Both the position numbers and the translations under genes were made by a program. The notes under the pieces were generated by a model. It searched no databases. It worked only from the letters and a program-made list of their open reading frames with translations, and was not told the origin of the DNA. A stretch of DNA of 64,000 bases, taken from NCBI GenBank assembly GCA_019636215.1, contig JAHBXZ010000004.1, positions 1-64,000 of the forward strand, given 5' to 3'. Positions 17,201-24,278 of this stretch are shown piece after piece (position 1 is the stretch's first letter; every line of letters begins with the position of its first letter). Source of the DNA: Planctomycetota bacterium. GTDB lineage: Bacteria > Planctomycetota > UBA8742 > UBA2392.

Positions 17201-18080
17201 CAAGGACCCCAAGAGCGCCGAAAACCAGCGTGCCCAGCAGGCCCAGCAGAACGCCCAGAAGGCGATGCAGAAGGCCCGCCAGGACCTTGACCGCCAGGAC
17301 TCCTCGCAGGCCGAACAGAACCAGAAGGAAGCCGAGGAGCAGCTGCAGGAGGCCAAGAACGCCCTTGAGGAAAAGCTGAACGAGTACCAGCAGGCCCAGC
17401 AGGAGCAGATGCTGGTGCAGGTCGAGGAAAACCTCAAGGCAATGAAGAAGCAGCAGCTGGAGGTCAACGACACTACCCAGAAACTGGACCTGGAGGTTCG
17501 CCAGAAGGCCGGCCGCTGGAACCAGACCCTGCGCCGCCGCGCCAAGACCCTGTACACGGAACAGGAATCCGTGCGCAAGCTGTCCGACGAAACCCTGGAT
17601 GCCCTGAAGACCGGCAACTATGGCGGCTTCACCCGCAACATGGAACTGCTGCAGAAGCTGCTGCTGGAAATCCAGGGCAGGCTGGAAGGCAGCGAGCCCG
17701 ATGTCGGCGAAGGCACCCAGCTGGACCAGGTCGAAGTGATCGAGAAAATCGACCGCATGCTCAAGGCCGTCGAGAACGAACGCAAACGCCTGGCCGACCA
17801 GCGCAAGAAGCAGCAACAGCAGCAGCAGCAGCAGCAGGGCCAGCCGCAGGCCCAGCCGCTGGTCAGCAAGCTGGCGGAAATGGAACTGGTCTATGAAGAA
17901 CAGAAGGCCCTGGGCGAAAAGATCCGCAACCTGGGCGAAAAGACCAAGGGCTTCAACCGCGATGAACTGCCCGATTACTACAAGCGCCTGTACGAGCGTT
18001 ACTCGGCCGAGCAATCCGCATTGAAGAAGACCTGGGACGACCTGCGCAGGCAGATCCCCGGCGCCCCACCCGAGGAATAA
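14220..18080 (+). CDS. Very long secreted Gln/Glu/Lys-rich coiled-coil protein
   Basis: A 1286-aa protein. A signal peptide ends near residue 36 (ARPAAHA), so the rest is exported. Almost the whole mature chain is predicted helix with heptad-like Ala/Glu/Lys/Gln content and no recognised enzymatic motif. Gln runs lie at about residues 808-838 (QQGQQGQQGQQ type) and Q9 near 1198. The last 80 residues (KLAEMELVYEEQKALGEKIR and a C-terminal GAPPEE) are less repetitive. In some bacteria DUF4175 proteins carry a similar Gln-rich helical C-terminus. Here that part may be a separate protein, and the shared ECF promoter links the two. A periplasmic scaffold or spacer role is inference. Confidence 0.75.
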   Translation: MRLRLFSAKVRFWNRLFSTLAVAAMAVLMARPAAHAQQAGKDDPAAATPKELQEKLSKKQAALRQTLSDLRERLEKLLQELEASDDVAERRRVPQITAALRRLNELRIEDLMGTTEENIREGELRTALAKAGTIEKQIREILDLLENGARIGEDERIRAEQERIAALDRMLEDQRKLREETKDMRNNDVARQLQELQDRTQELRNKEESLRQDTEALQQRREQVEQQLKDLERLKEDQQKARQELDQRKKDDEKAQSEQVKSLQNALDQLKKIEEEARKANQQDQRLKDIDQVSRDLERLMKDQADVQKNAEKAGEQPNQKAMDAVTKAAEEQEEAYRNTRSANAQRQGANTPLPRELNDQLQKEQQEAKEAIANAQKAMEGLPNTPDTRKANEALKKAAEQSAQADAALQKGDTDTAEKAQAEAGKALKEAAEALRPASENNPDLKRAKGGQENVQQGAEKLNRDLKALANEIARQRQQEGSQDAGKASEADFAQEQVEKAQAAMQQALEDLKEAESQNARDNMQQAMEAMKAAGDQLRKSQGMDQDGKPDFKQAAQRQQDLAKSLEKLSDNVKALPEPKVDDQGIAEAMQRARESAKPLQQADDRNLRNTAKRMDEALQKLQDEMKAGKPDAETMRNAADAARQMQREAQRAQGDQARQAGRDAEDLARRLEEAADSQEGARQAKEGLQNAAQASQRAAEALQKQDGEGGTRSETQALDDINKAREGLQKRLDAELGAKALQGASDQQSDMARRAQQAAEDMQKSARGEKSADSRESGEKAANAASEAAKDMQKAAEALKNAAEASQSQQGQQGQQGQQGQQQQGQQGQQQQGQQQRSEQMQQAQQAQQQAEQKLDDAIRQLKNQQEQMQQQEQKSSGELAKTQEQLQQQLNKVAEDMKKAAEGREAPQSEKEALDALKQAEEEMKKAAQGLQQGKPSESQQSQQKSIEQMDRALEKMKEAQNDSITEEDRRKFEELNERQKELEKRLEEFNKDPKSAENQRAQQAQQNAQKAMQKARQDLDRQDSSQAEQNQKEAEEQLQEAKNALEEKLNEYQQAQQEQMLVQVEENLKAMKKQQLEVNDTTQKLDLEVRQKAGRWNQTLRRRAKTLYTEQESVRKLSDETLDALKTGNYGGFTRNMELLQKLLLEIQGRLEGSEPDVGEGTQLDQVEVIEKIDRMLKAVENERKRLADQRKKQQQQQQQQQGQPQAQPLVSKLAEMELVYEEQKALGEKIRNLGEKTKGFNRDELPDYYKRLYERYSAEQSALKKTWDDLRRQIPGAPPEE
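16640..16733 (+). repeat. Gln/Gly-coding CAG-type repeat tract
   Basis: In-frame CAG/CAA/GGC/GGT triplets encode a QGQQ-type run inside the coiled-coil gene. A second pure Gln tract lies at about 17811-17837. Such tracts can vary in length between strains. Confidence 0.8.
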
Positions 18081-18095
18081 CTGGCGCCGGGTCGG

Positions 18096-18125
18096 TCTGA
18101 ACGCGACGCGTAAGCTGGCGCCATG
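18096..18125 (+). repeat. 30-bp intergenic repeat, single copy
   Basis: It begins TCTGAACGCG and ends GGCGCCATG. It is 27/30 identical to 41168-41197, which is itself paired with an inverted copy at 41279-41308. It lies between the coiled-coil gene and the ECF-type promoter at 18137. Confidence 0.7.
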
Positions 18126-18136
18126 ACAGTAAGGCG

Positions 18137-18165
18137 GGAACTCAGTGAGATTGCGGGACGTCTAA
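18137..18165 (+). promoter_or_regulatory. Canonical ECF promoter
   Basis: GGAACT, 16 bases, CGTCTAA: a textbook ECF -35/-10 pair. GAAC to CGT is 17 bases, as in the promoters at 6789 and 14162. It precedes the gene at 18206 by about 40 bases. Confidence 0.65.
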
Positions 18166-18205
18166 GTAAGTGTAAGCCGCACAAACGCCACACAAGGAAC
18201 AGACC

Positions 18206-19117
18206 ATGAAACGCATTCTTCTCGCACTTGCCCTTACCGGCATCTTTGCCGCGCCAACGGTGGCTTTCGCCCAGGAAGCAGAAGGCGAAGCCGAGGAATC
18301 CGCCGAAGAAATGCTGGCCAAGCTTCACAAGCTGATGAAAGAGGCCAGCAAGGAAATGGGCGACCTTGAGAAAGAACTGGCCAAGGCCAGCCTTTCGTCG
18401 CCAAAGGCCGACGTTGTGGCCGAGCGCATGAACAAAATCAAAGAGGCCATGAACCAGGGCAAGCTGGACGAACTGCCCGAGGGCCTGCGCCAGGAGATCA
18501 AGGACAACCCCGAAGAAGTCGCCCGGGCCACCGGCAAGAGCACCGAAGAGATCAAGCAGATCGCCGAGAGCGAAGAAAAGCTGCGCGAACTTCTGCAGAA
18601 GAACCCCGAACTGCTGAAGAAACTCGCCCAGAACGAAGACACCATGCGCAAGGTCCTGGAAAAGCAGAACTCGGTCGAAAAGCGCCTGGCCGAAACACTC
18701 AAGAAGCAGGAATCGGCATCAGAGGCCGCGCGCAAGAGCGTCGATGAATCCATCGACCTGGCCCACAAGCTGAAGTCGCAGGGTGAAGGCCAGGGCCAGG
18801 GCCAGCCCAAGAACAAGGGCGAAAAGACCCAGGACGGCCGCGAAAAGGGCGAACAGCAGGGTAACGGCAAGTCCAGCAAGGGCGCCGATGGCCAGTACCA
18901 GCCCGGCGAAGGCGAGAACCCGACGGACAACAAGACCGACGACTTCGAACGCGGCCAGGCCGGCGGCTTCCAGGGCGAAAAGAAGCACAAGGATGCGGGC
19001 CAGGCCGGCAGCAACGAAGGCGGCGACCGCGCACCCGACAAGTACAAGAACTTCTGGGAGAAGTTTAACCAGGAGATCAAGAAGAAGGCCGACGAACGCA
19101 AGGCCGAAGGCAAGTAA
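18206..19117 (+). CDS. Secreted highly charged helical protein
   Basis: A 303-aa protein with a signal peptide cleaved after AFA (about residue 22). The mature part is Glu/Lys/Gln-rich. Residues 30-190 are helical with coiled-coil character (EEMLAKLHKLMKEASKEMGD). Residues 195-275 are a disordered Gly/Gln/Lys/Asp-rich stretch, and a short helix (NFWEKFNQEIKKKADE) closes it. AAGGA lies before the ATG. It follows the 1286-aa coiled-coil gene, has its own ECF promoter, and is followed by a strong terminator. No family is recognised; it is likely an exported partner of the large coiled-coil protein. Confidence 0.6.
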   Translation: MKRILLALALTGIFAAPTVAFAQEAEGEAEESAEEMLAKLHKLMKEASKEMGDLEKELAKASLSSPKADVVAERMNKIKEAMNQGKLDELPEGLRQEIKDNPEEVARATGKSTEEIKQIAESEEKLRELLQKNPELLKKLAQNEDTMRKVLEKQNSVEKRLAETLKKQESASEAARKSVDESIDLAHKLKSQGEGQGQGQPKNKGEKTQDGREKGEQQGNGKSSKGADGQYQPGEGENPTDNKTDDFERGQAGGFQGEKKHKDAGQAGSNEGGDRAPDKYKNFWEKFNQEIKKKADERKAEGK

Positions 19118-19142
19118 GCCCGCAGACATCCCGCCACAAACC

Positions 19143-19176
19143 AAAGGGCCCGGCACAAGCCGGGCCCTTTTCTTTC
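19143..19176. terminator. Strong bidirectional intrinsic terminator
   Basis: AAAGGGCCCGGC, loop ACAA, GCCGGGCCCTTT, then TCTTTC. The 12-bp perfect stem lies between two convergent genes (ending at 19117 and 19190). Confidence 0.9.
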
Positions 19177-19189
19177 ATTGGAATCCGGC

Positions 19190-19648
19190 CTACTTCTTCT
19201 TCAGCTTGCGCTGGGTCTGCCACTGGTACAGCAATTCCATGGCGCGCACGATTTCGCCGGCTTCGCGGTCTGTGGCATGTTCCAGCCCCAGCGCGACGCG
19301 CGTGGGGCCGATCGGGTCCACGGTGTCCAGGACCTTCTGTGCCTTGGGTGTCAGGTGCAGCTCGCGCTTGCGCTTGTCGACAGAGCTGGCCTCGCGGGTG
19401 ATGAACCCGTTGTTCTCAAGCCTGTTCAGCATCTGGGTGATGGCGGGCTGGGCTTTGCCCAGCAGTTCTGTCAGGTCGGTGGTGGTGATGTCGGCCTGGC
19501 GTTCGACGGCGCGCAGCAGACCGTATTGTTTGGCCGTCATGCCGTGCTGGGCCTCCAGCTCGCGCGACCAGACCTCGTGTGCGGCTTCGTTGGCCCAGTA
19601 CAGGCGCAGGAACTCGCGCACATAAACAAGCGCAGCTTTTGTATCCAT
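19190..19648 (-). CDS. MarR-family transcriptional regulator
   Basis: A 152-aa protein from ATG 19648 (MDTKAALVYVREFLRL). It is a winged helix-turn-helix: the recognition region TTDLTELLGKAQPAITQMLN is followed by the wing 'GFITREASSVDKRKRELHLT', which carries the D-x-R-x-x-x-L signature of MarR proteins. Dimerisation helices lie at both ends. The reading frame is open further upstream to 19762 without a clear start. It diverges from a penicillin-binding protein gene, and a perfect palindrome between them is a likely operator. The ligand is unknown. Confidence 0.85.
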   Translation of the reverse strand: MDTKAALVYVREFLRLYWANEAAHEVWSRELEAQHGMTAKQYGLLRAVERQADITTTDLTELLGKAQPAITQMLNRLENNGFITREASSVDKRKRELHLTPKAQKVLDTVDPIGPTRVALGLEHATDREAGEIVRAMELLYQWQTQRKLKKK

Positions 19649-19716
19649 CGCAGCAGGATAGCGCACGAATGGCGGGGTTCCAGCCATATAACGGAATGAT
19701 GAAACCGGACGAAGCC

Positions 19717-19730
19717 GGTCAACGTTGACC
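19717..19730. promoter_or_regulatory. Perfect 14-bp palindrome, candidate MarR operator
   Basis: GGTCAACGTTGACC lies between the divergent marR and penicillin-binding protein genes. MarR dimers bind such inverted repeats. A second short inverted pair ACCGG/CCGGT lies just to its left. Confidence 0.5.
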
Positions 19731-19823
19731 AAAAAAGTCCGCATTGCGCCGCCGCATGTCATCCAGGCCGGGAATCCCCCAACCCGCGGGGCCTGAAATG
19801 CCGATCAAGTACAAGGGTTTTGC

Positions 19824-22517
19824 GTGTTCGAGAACAAGCTCAACTACATCACTGCGGGCATGGCCCTGGGCCTGCTGTTGCTGCTTGGCCGGTTTGCCTA
19901 CATGCAGGTTGTGGCCTTTGACCGCTATGCCGGCCAAAGCGAACAGATGCGCACCAGCATGGGGCTGCTGGAGCCCCAGCGCGCGGAGATCCGCCTGGCT
20001 GACGGCACCGTGGTGGCCCGCACGGAATCCGTGTGGGATATCTACCTGGACCTTGAGGCCTTTGCCGACCCGCGCACCCTGGCGCGCCGGGCCCATGCTT
20101 CGCCGTCGCAGTACGACGCCCAGGCCGTGGCGGCCTTCCAGAAGGACAGGCTCGAGCCGCTGCTGAACGCGCCGCTGGCCAACCCCGCAGCCCGGCGTCG
20201 GTTCTTTCTGCTGTGGGCACTGCGCGCCGACCCGGTGGCACGCCAGGACTTTGAACTGTGCGCCGCGCGGCTGTGTCTTGCCACCGGCCTGCCCCGGGCG
20301 GATTTTGACGCGTGCATTGCGCAGGTCTGCGCCGAAGTAGACGCCCTGGCCCACAGCCTGGGCAGCGCGGAAACCGCGCCCGAGAAAGCTGTCAGCCATG
20401 CCTGGCTGCGCGCCAGGCCCGCCATGACGGAGACCGAATACTGGGATCGCATTGTGCGCTTCCCGCGCAGTATCGCGCTGGCCCCGGTGCTGCAGGCGCG
20501 CCTGCAATGGCAGACCACCGAGGCCGAAAAGATGCAGGGCCTGCTGGACGCCGCCGGCAACGACCCGCGCCGGTTGCGCGACCTGTGCTTTGCCGCCATG
20601 CGCACCTGCCGCGAGCGCGCCGACGCCATTGACCTTGCCACCGATCCCGAGCACGGCGGAACTCCGGACGACCTCGCCGCAGAGGAACTTGCCGCCTGGC
20701 GCCGCCTGGCCGACGCCTGCGAGGCCGAAGTGCGCGGCGAAACCGGCGCGCTGCAACACGGTCTGCAGCGCCTGGCCGGCCCCGGCGGGCTGATCCAGTT
20801 GACCCGCCAGCGCCTGGAAAACCTGCGGCAGAGTGTGCTGGACCGTTACAGCAGCGACTGGCAGGAACGCTGGGCGGGCTTTGGCCTGAAGACCTCGCCG
20901 CTGCTGCTGCTGCGCGAGGCCCCGCGCGACGTGGTGGAACTGGTCAAGGTCAACGCCGACCTGCTGCCGGGTGTGGTCTGCCGTCGCCGTCCCGCGCGGC
21001 AGGTGCAGTACGCCCGTGAATTGGCCCACGTGCTGGGCCATGTGGGTTTGCCCGACGCGGAGCATCTGCTGGACATGGCCTCGCGCCCCGAGTTCGGTGA
21101 AGGCCTGCAGGACATGGTGGACGGCTGGTTTGACGGCGACATCGATGCCTTCCGGCGGCGTTTTTCGCCCATGCTGGGCCGCCAGCTGGTGGGCGTGTCA
21201 GGTGTAGAGGCTGCCTACGACAGCCGCCTGGCCGGGCTTTTCGGCGGGCGCGTGTACGGGCGCGATGCCGCCGGCCGCAACCGGGGCATTGAGTTCGAGA
21301 AGCCGCCCACCAACGCCGGGCCGCTGACACTGACGCTGGACATCGAACTTCAACGCGACATCCTCAAGAATGTGCAGGCCTGGGAACCGCGGCTTGCCGC
21401 CACGGCGGCCCAGAAGTCAGCGCGCATGCTGGCCCGCGGCCAGACCGGCTACGACCGCTGGCAGAAGTACAAGTGGACATTGCGCGGCGCCGCCGTGGTG
21501 CTTGACGTGAACACCGGCGCGGTACTGGCGCTTTGCAGCTTTCCTGATTACGACCCCGCGGCGCTGGCCGGCCGCAGCCTGGCCGACCGGGCCTACCAGA
21601 AGCAGCTGGAACTGGAACAGCAGCAGGAACACGAGCGCGGCTACCCATGGTGGAACCAGAAGGCGCGGCTGTTCAACCGCGCCACCCAGGGCCAGTACGC
21701 GCCGGGCAGCACCTTCAAGGTGCTGACGGCGATTGCCCTGCTGGAATCCGGCGCGGTGAACTCCCGCACGCGCTTTGACGAACTGGACACCAAGGTGTTC
21801 CACAACGGCAAGCTGCTGGGCAAGACCGGCCACCCCGCGGGCGCCGACATCGACATCTGGGAGGCACTGGAGGAGTCCTGCAACGGCTTCTTCTACCGGT
21901 ACTCGCAGGACCTTGGGCCCACGCCGCAGGCGGCCTGGGAGAACCTGCGCGGCTATGCGGAGATGTTCGGCGTGGCGCGCGGGTTCGACAGCGACCTTGG
22001 TGGCGCGCGCCGCGGGCGACTGCCCGACAGCGAGCGCGTGTGGGCGCAGAACCTGGCCATGCTTTCCATCGGCCAGGGCGAGATGGTGACCACGCCGCTG
22101 GAGATCGCGCGCCTGTACGCCGCGATTGCCAACCGCGGCAAACTGGTCGTGCCGCACCTGTGCGACGAAGCCCGCACCTGGCCCGAGGAAATCGAAGTGT
22201 CACAGGCAACCTGGGACATCGTGCATGAGGGCATGCGCCGGGTGGTCTACGGGCCCGAGGGCACGGCGCGCAAATACCCGGTGCTGCGGCGCATCCGTTG
22301 TGCGGGCAAGACCGGCACGGCCGAAAACGGCCTGGGTACGCCAGACCACGCCTGGTTTGCAGGTTTTGCGCCCTACGACAACCCGCAGGTCGCGTTTGTG
22401 ATGCTGGCCGCCAACAGCGACATCTACGGCGCCGAGGTAGGCCCGGTGATCGCCGAGTGCATTGAGCGCCACCTGCAACGCAAAGGCATCCTGCCCGCCC
22501 CCGAAGTGAAGAAGTAG
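19824..22517 (+). CDS. Class B penicillin-binding protein (transpeptidase)
   Basis: An 897-aa protein from a GTG start with AAGGG upstream. One N-terminal membrane anchor (ITAGMALGLLLLLGRFAYMQ) is followed by a long non-penicillin-binding region and a transpeptidase domain in the last 350 residues. The three active-site motifs are present: S-x-x-K in PGSTFKVLTA (Ser near 628), S-x-N in EESCNGFF, and K-T-G in CAGKTGTAEN. It cross-links peptidoglycan in the periplasm. The N-terminal insert of about 450 residues is much larger than in PBP2 or PBP3. No RodA/FtsW partner is adjacent. Neither mrdA nor ftsI can be assigned confidently. Confidence 0.88.
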   Translation: MFENKLNYITAGMALGLLLLLGRFAYMQVVAFDRYAGQSEQMRTSMGLLEPQRAEIRLADGTVVARTESVWDIYLDLEAFADPRTLARRAHASPSQYDAQAVAAFQKDRLEPLLNAPLANPAARRRFFLLWALRADPVARQDFELCAARLCLATGLPRADFDACIAQVCAEVDALAHSLGSAETAPEKAVSHAWLRARPAMTETEYWDRIVRFPRSIALAPVLQARLQWQTTEAEKMQGLLDAAGNDPRRLRDLCFAAMRTCRERADAIDLATDPEHGGTPDDLAAEELAAWRRLADACEAEVRGETGALQHGLQRLAGPGGLIQLTRQRLENLRQSVLDRYSSDWQERWAGFGLKTSPLLLLREAPRDVVELVKVNADLLPGVVCRRRPARQVQYARELAHVLGHVGLPDAEHLLDMASRPEFGEGLQDMVDGWFDGDIDAFRRRFSPMLGRQLVGVSGVEAAYDSRLAGLFGGRVYGRDAAGRNRGIEFEKPPTNAGPLTLTLDIELQRDILKNVQAWEPRLAATAAQKSARMLARGQTGYDRWQKYKWTLRGAAVVLDVNTGAVLALCSFPDYDPAALAGRSLADRAYQKQLELEQQQEHERGYPWWNQKARLFNRATQGQYAPGSTFKVLTAIALLESGAVNSRTRFDELDTKVFHNGKLLGKTGHPAGADIDIWEALEESCNGFFYRYSQDLGPTPQAAWENLRGYAEMFGVARGFDSDLGGARRGRLPDSERVWAQNLAMLSIGQGEMVTTPLEIARLYAAIANRGKLVVPHLCDEARTWPEEIEVSQATWDIVHEGMRRVVYGPEGTARKYPVLRRIRCAGKTGTAENGLGTPDHAWFAGFAPYDNPQVAFVMLAANSDIYGAEVGPVIAECIERHLQRKGILPAPEVKK

Positions 22518-22569
22518 CTGGCCTCCCTTCCCACTTCCCCTTCTCCGCGCCGTTCTTAGCCTTCGCGGC

Positions 22570-23568
22570 ATGCGCTCGCTCGTTACAGGTGCCACCGGCT
22601 TTGTGGGCAGCCACGTCGCGGAAGTTCTGCGCGAGCGCGGCCATTCCGTGCGCCTGCTGGTTCGCAACGAAAAGCGCCTGTACCCCGAGCTGCGTGAAGG
22701 CTTTGAGATCATCCAGGGCGACGTCACCCAGACGCCCGAACAACTGCGCAAAGCGGTAGAAGGCGTGGACTATGTGTTTCACGTCGCCGGGCTGATCAAG
22801 GGCCGCACCCAGCAGGAGTTCACGAGGGTGAACGCCTACGGCACGCGCAACCTGTGCGAGGCCGTGAAGCTGGCCAAGGCCGATGTCATGCGCTTTGTGG
22901 CCGTCAGCAGTCAGGCCGCGGTGGGCCCCAGCGAAGACAGCCGTGACGTGGTGACCGAGGACCGCACGCCGCACCCGGTGACGTTCTATGGCCGCAGCAA
23001 GCTGCTGGGCGAGAAGTTCGCCCGCGAATACAACAAGGACTTCCCGGTCACGATCATTCGCCCGCCCACGGTGTACGGCCCGCGCGACAGCGCCACGTTC
23101 GAGTTCTTCAAGTGGATGGCCAAGGGCTATGCCCTGCAGTTCGGCAACCAGGAAAAGGTGTTCAACATGATCCACGGGCGCGACCTGGCCCGGGGCATCA
23201 TGGAAAGCGCCATGCACGACGCGACCATCGGCGAGACGTTCTTTGTAACGGACTTGGAACCGTACCCGATGAGCTGGATCATGGAACTGCTGCGCGACAC
23301 GCTGAAGCCCAGCAAGAACCGCATCATGAAGCCGCCGGTGTGGCTGGCCAAGATGTTCGCACGCACCAACGACATCATCCAGTTCATCACCCGCCGTCCG
23401 ATGATTCCCAACAGCGACAAGATGCGCGAGCTGATGCCGGCCTATTGGGTGTGCAGCGGCGAGAAGGCCAAGCAGGTGTTCGGCTACGAGAGCAAGATCC
23501 CAATCCGCGAAGGTTTAAAGGAAGCCGCCGACTGGTATCTCAAGAACGGCTGGCTGAAAGTGCGGTAG
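22570..23568 (+). CDS. NAD-dependent epimerase/dehydratase (extended SDR)
   Basis: A 332-aa protein with a Rossmann nucleotide-binding motif at the very start (VTGATGFVGSH) and the catalytic Y-x3-K in FYGRSKLLGE with an upstream Ser in VAVSSQAAVG. RPPTVYGPRD is the substrate-side motif of this family. It probably acts on a nucleotide-sugar or a sterol/flavonoid-type substrate; the sequence does not say which. It starts about 50 bp after the penicillin-binding protein gene, so co-transcription is possible. Confidence 0.85.
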   Translation: MRSLVTGATGFVGSHVAEVLRERGHSVRLLVRNEKRLYPELREGFEIIQGDVTQTPEQLRKAVEGVDYVFHVAGLIKGRTQQEFTRVNAYGTRNLCEAVKLAKADVMRFVAVSSQAAVGPSEDSRDVVTEDRTPHPVTFYGRSKLLGEKFAREYNKDFPVTIIRPPTVYGPRDSATFEFFKWMAKGYALQFGNQEKVFNMIHGRDLARGIMESAMHDATIGETFFVTDLEPYPMSWIMELLRDTLKPSKNRIMKPPVWLAKMFARTNDIIQFITRRPMIPNSDKMRELMPAYWVCSGEKAKQVFGYESKIPIREGLKEAADWYLKNGWLKVR

Positions 23569-23602
23569 ATAACGCCCGCCGCGGCAACCAAGCCAAACCC
23601 GC

Positions 23603-23699
23603 GTGGCATCGCCTTCCAGGCGATGGAGTGTTCATGGCCTTCCAGGCCATGACGGGCTGGAAGCCCGTGAGTACGCCATCGGCTGGAAGCCGATGCCAC
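23603..23699. repeat. Four-hairpin dyad element, copy B
   Basis: Bounded by GTGGCAT and ATGCCAC. Four clean stem-loops: ATCGCC(TTCCA)GGCGAT, ATGGCC(TTCCA)GGCCAT, ACGGGC(TGGAA)GCCCGT, CATCGGC(TGGAA)GCCGATG. The linkers between hairpins 1-2 and 3-4 are also roughly inverted copies. This is the most regular of the three copies and lies just upstream of the toxin-antitoxin pair. Confidence 0.9.
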
Positions 23700-23739
23700 G
23701 TTGCAGCGTCGGCACTCCTGCTTGCGCCCGGTGGTTTGC

Positions 23740-23745
23740 TACAAT
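23740..23745 (+). promoter_or_regulatory. -10 box of the toxin-antitoxin pair, possibly leaderless
   Basis: TACAAT sits six bases before the ATG at 23752 and belongs to a recurrent 'GnTAnnnTGCC' pattern in this window. No good -35 is visible. The position implies a leaderless transcript. Confidence 0.4.
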
Positions 23746-23751
23746 GCCCCC

Positions 23752-23973
23752 ATGGCGCAGTCCATCGACATCCAGGCCATTGCCAAGCTCAGCGTCGAGC
23801 AACGCCTCAAGTTGATCGAACAGATCTGGGAAACGCTGGAACGGCGCGACGATGAGCCGTTCTCGGATGCCCAATGGGCGGAAATCCAACGGCGACTCAA
23901 CAACTACCGAAGGAATCCAAGTTCGGCGCTCAACTACGACCAATACAAGGCGCTGGTGCGGAGCCTGACTTGA
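23752..23973 (+). CDS. Antitoxin of an addiction module (PF09720-like)
   Basis: A 73-aa protein. 'AIAKLSVEQRLKLIEQIWET' with the following acidic, Trp-containing segment is typical of the 'putative addiction module component' antitoxins. It should neutralise the toxin encoded next, with which it overlaps (TTGA). Autoregulation is expected from the family, but no operator is obvious. Confidence 0.75.
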   Translation: MAQSIDIQAIAKLSVEQRLKLIEQIWETLERRDDEPFSDAQWAEIQRRLNNYRRNPSSALNYDQYKALVRSLT

Positions 23974-24278
23974 ATCGCCGGCTCGAGTTTCTACCTGAGT
24001 TCAAGGACGATCTTCAAACCCAAGCAGTGTGGTACGACGAAAAGAGTCCCGGCCTGGGCATGGCATTCGTTCGTGCGACCGACGCCGCCGTTGAGATGAT
24101 TATTCGATGGCCTGAAGCCTGCCCGGAAGTACGCGGTCAGGTAAGGCGCAAGTGGCTGACGCGGTTCCCGCTTGCTGTCGTGTACCTGCTGTCAGCGGAC
24201 GAACTGCTGATTCTTGGCGTGATGCACGGTGCGCAGGAATTCGAGGCTTGGTTGCAGCGTCGGCGTCCTACCGCCTGA
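23970..24278 (+). CDS. RelE/ParE-family toxin
   Basis: A 102-aa protein from TTG 23970, which shares bases with the antitoxin stop (TTGA), a sign of translational coupling. The fold-typical stretches are present: RLEFLPEFKDDLQTQAVWYDE, a helix with GLGMAFVRATDAAVEMI, and the C-terminal strands RRKWLTRFPLAVVYLL and LLILGVMHGAQE. This matches the RelE/ParE plasmid-stabilisation family, so the target is either ribosome-bound mRNA or gyrase. The last 11 bases overlap the convergent egtD gene. Confidence 0.8.
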   Translation: MNRRLEFLPEFKDDLQTQAVWYDEKSPGLGMAFVRATDAAVEMIIRWPEACPEVRGQVRRKWLTRFPLAVVYLLSADELLILGVMHGAQEFEAWLQRRRPTA

